Translations under genes and position numbers: made by a program
From: an uncultured Mycoplasmatota bacterium
GTDB taxonomy: Bacteria; Bacillota_I; Bacilli_A; RF39; UBA660
DNA: 5,906 bases
Assembly: GCA_947296775.1 (NCBI GenBank)
Contig: CAMYRF010000070.1
Span: 1-5,906 of the forward strand
Direction of reading: 5' to 3'
Part shown: positions 5,459 through 5,906 of the stretch, piece by piece
How the letters are laid out: every line of letters starts with the position of its first letter
Position numbering within the stretch: position 1 is the first letter of the stretch
The notes under the pieces: generated by a model
Databases searched by the model: none
The model's input: only the letters and a program-made list of their open reading frames with translations
Told to the model about the DNA's origin: nothing

Positions 5459-5845
5459 ATGGAAATATTCACAAATCTATTAAGAACTGTAATGTTTTTC
5501 GTTGACAATATTGTATATGGACTAATTACAGTTATTTATAAATTGTTTATCTATCTTTCTGAAATAAATCTATTTTCCTTTGATGATAGTACACCGCTTG
5601 GTGCCTTAATAGGAAGAATATATGTTCTTTTAGGAATTTTCATGTTATTTAAAGTAAGCTTTTCCCTAATTCAATATATAATCGATCCTAACTTATTCTC
5701 AGATAAATCCAAAGGTTTTGGTAAGCTAGTAACAAATGCTTTAGTAACAATGGTGTTATTGGTGTCAGTACCATACATTTTTACATATGCAATGGAAATT
5801 CAATCAAAAATAGTACAAAGTAATGTAATCGGAACATTAATATAG
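5459..5845 (+). CDS. VirB6/TrbL-like polytopic membrane protein, N-terminal part (apparently frameshifted)
   Basis: The frame gives 128 residues with three membrane helices (about 8-33, 47-73 and 88-112). Conserved-looking stretches include NIVYGLITVIYKLFIYLSEI (17-36), RIYVLLGIFMLFKVSFSLIQY (53-73) and LVSVPYIFTYAMEIQSKI (101-118). VirB6/TrbL proteins form the inner-membrane channel of type IV secretion systems and are usually several hundred residues with five or more helices, so 128 residues looks like only the front of one. The frame stops at TAG (5843-5845), yet sensible coding sequence continues in another frame to the window edge. AAGGAGG (5446-5452) places the ATG six bases on. It follows the secreted two-helix protein by 29 bp, with no terminator between, so it is probably in the same operon. 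The VirB6 label rests on helix layout and neighbours. Confidence 0.75.
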   Translation: MEIFTNLLRTVMFFVDNIVYGLITVIYKLFIYLSEINLFSFDDSTPLGALIGRIYVLLGIFMLFKVSFSLIQYIIDPNLFSDKSKGFGKLVTNALVTMVLLVSVPYIFTYAMEIQSKIVQSNVIGTLI

Positions 5846-5906
5846 GAGAAAATGCTGGGCGAGTTGTAAATACAGATAGTAAAGGAAATACAACCAGTAT
5901 AAATGC
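5824..5906 (+). other. Probable out-of-frame continuation of the VirB6-like gene (partial)
   Basis: The frame with codons beginning at 5845 is open from 5824 to the window end. From 5845 it reads GENAGRVVNTDSKGNTTSIN. It has no start codon or suitable ribosome binding site of its own near its beginning. Joined after TTA ATA it would give ...VIGTLI-GENAGRVV..., a smooth continuation. Removing one TA dinucleotide from ATATA at 5840-5844 restores a single frame. Confidence 0.5.

Noticed and set aside
5824..5845. Programmed -1 frameshift in the VirB6-like gene
   Set aside because: No X XXY YYZ heptamer is present in the zero frame and no strong downstream structure is visible. A TA slip or sequence error is simpler, though recoding is not excluded.
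5851..5868. A tiny frame, ATG CTG GGC GAG TTG TAA, directly after a GGAG
   Set aside because: Five codons is too short to call a gene, and the neighbouring frame gives a better continuation of the VirB6-like protein.

Overview
This is an AT-rich bacterial window whose codon use and strong AAGGAGG-type ribosome binding sites suggest a low-GC Gram-positive (Firmicutes/Bacilli) genome. From the style of the proteins, an uncultured gut lineage related to Mollicutes (RF39-like) is my best guess, but that is inference. The genetic code looks standard (code 11): tryptophan is written TGG and TGA ends one gene. There are no RNA genes, CRISPR arrays or insertion sequences.

Layout. Positions 1-2107 (+) are the end of an operon. 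It holds the last codons of an unidentified gene, two tandem paralogous small proteins with one N-terminal membrane segment (pseudopilin-like, joined by an ATGA overlap), and a TadZ/CpaE-like protein with a receiver-like front half and an altered P-loop. A hairpin terminator, apparently bidirectional, closes it inside the last codons. Positions 2146-3024 (-) hold a convergent Rpn-family (PD-(D/E)XK) nuclease gene that probably once started upstream at an ATA codon at 3087. An AT-rich stretch of about 350 bp follows, with a perfect 13-bp inverted repeat and a good promoter at its right end. Positions 3436-4280 (+) encode two paralogous VirB2/TrbC-like two-helix proteins, followed by a terminator. 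An extended -10 promoter sits directly on the end of that terminator. It drives 4377-5429, a secreted cysteine-rich protein ending in the same two-helix module, and then a VirB6/TrbL-like polytopic protein at 5459. The VirB6-like frame stops at 5845 although a plausible continuation runs on in another frame to the window edge.

How the genes may work together. Tad-pilus-like parts (TadZ-like protein, pseudopilin-like pair) lie beside type IV secretion-like parts (VirB2-like hairpins, VirB6-like channel protein). The simplest reading is one cell-envelope machine, either a pilus or a secretion apparatus, of mixed Tad/T4SS character. The ATPases such a machine needs (TadA/VirB11 or VirB4 type) are not in this window and would be expected in the flanks. 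The Rpn nuclease gene looks like an unrelated passenger between the two halves.
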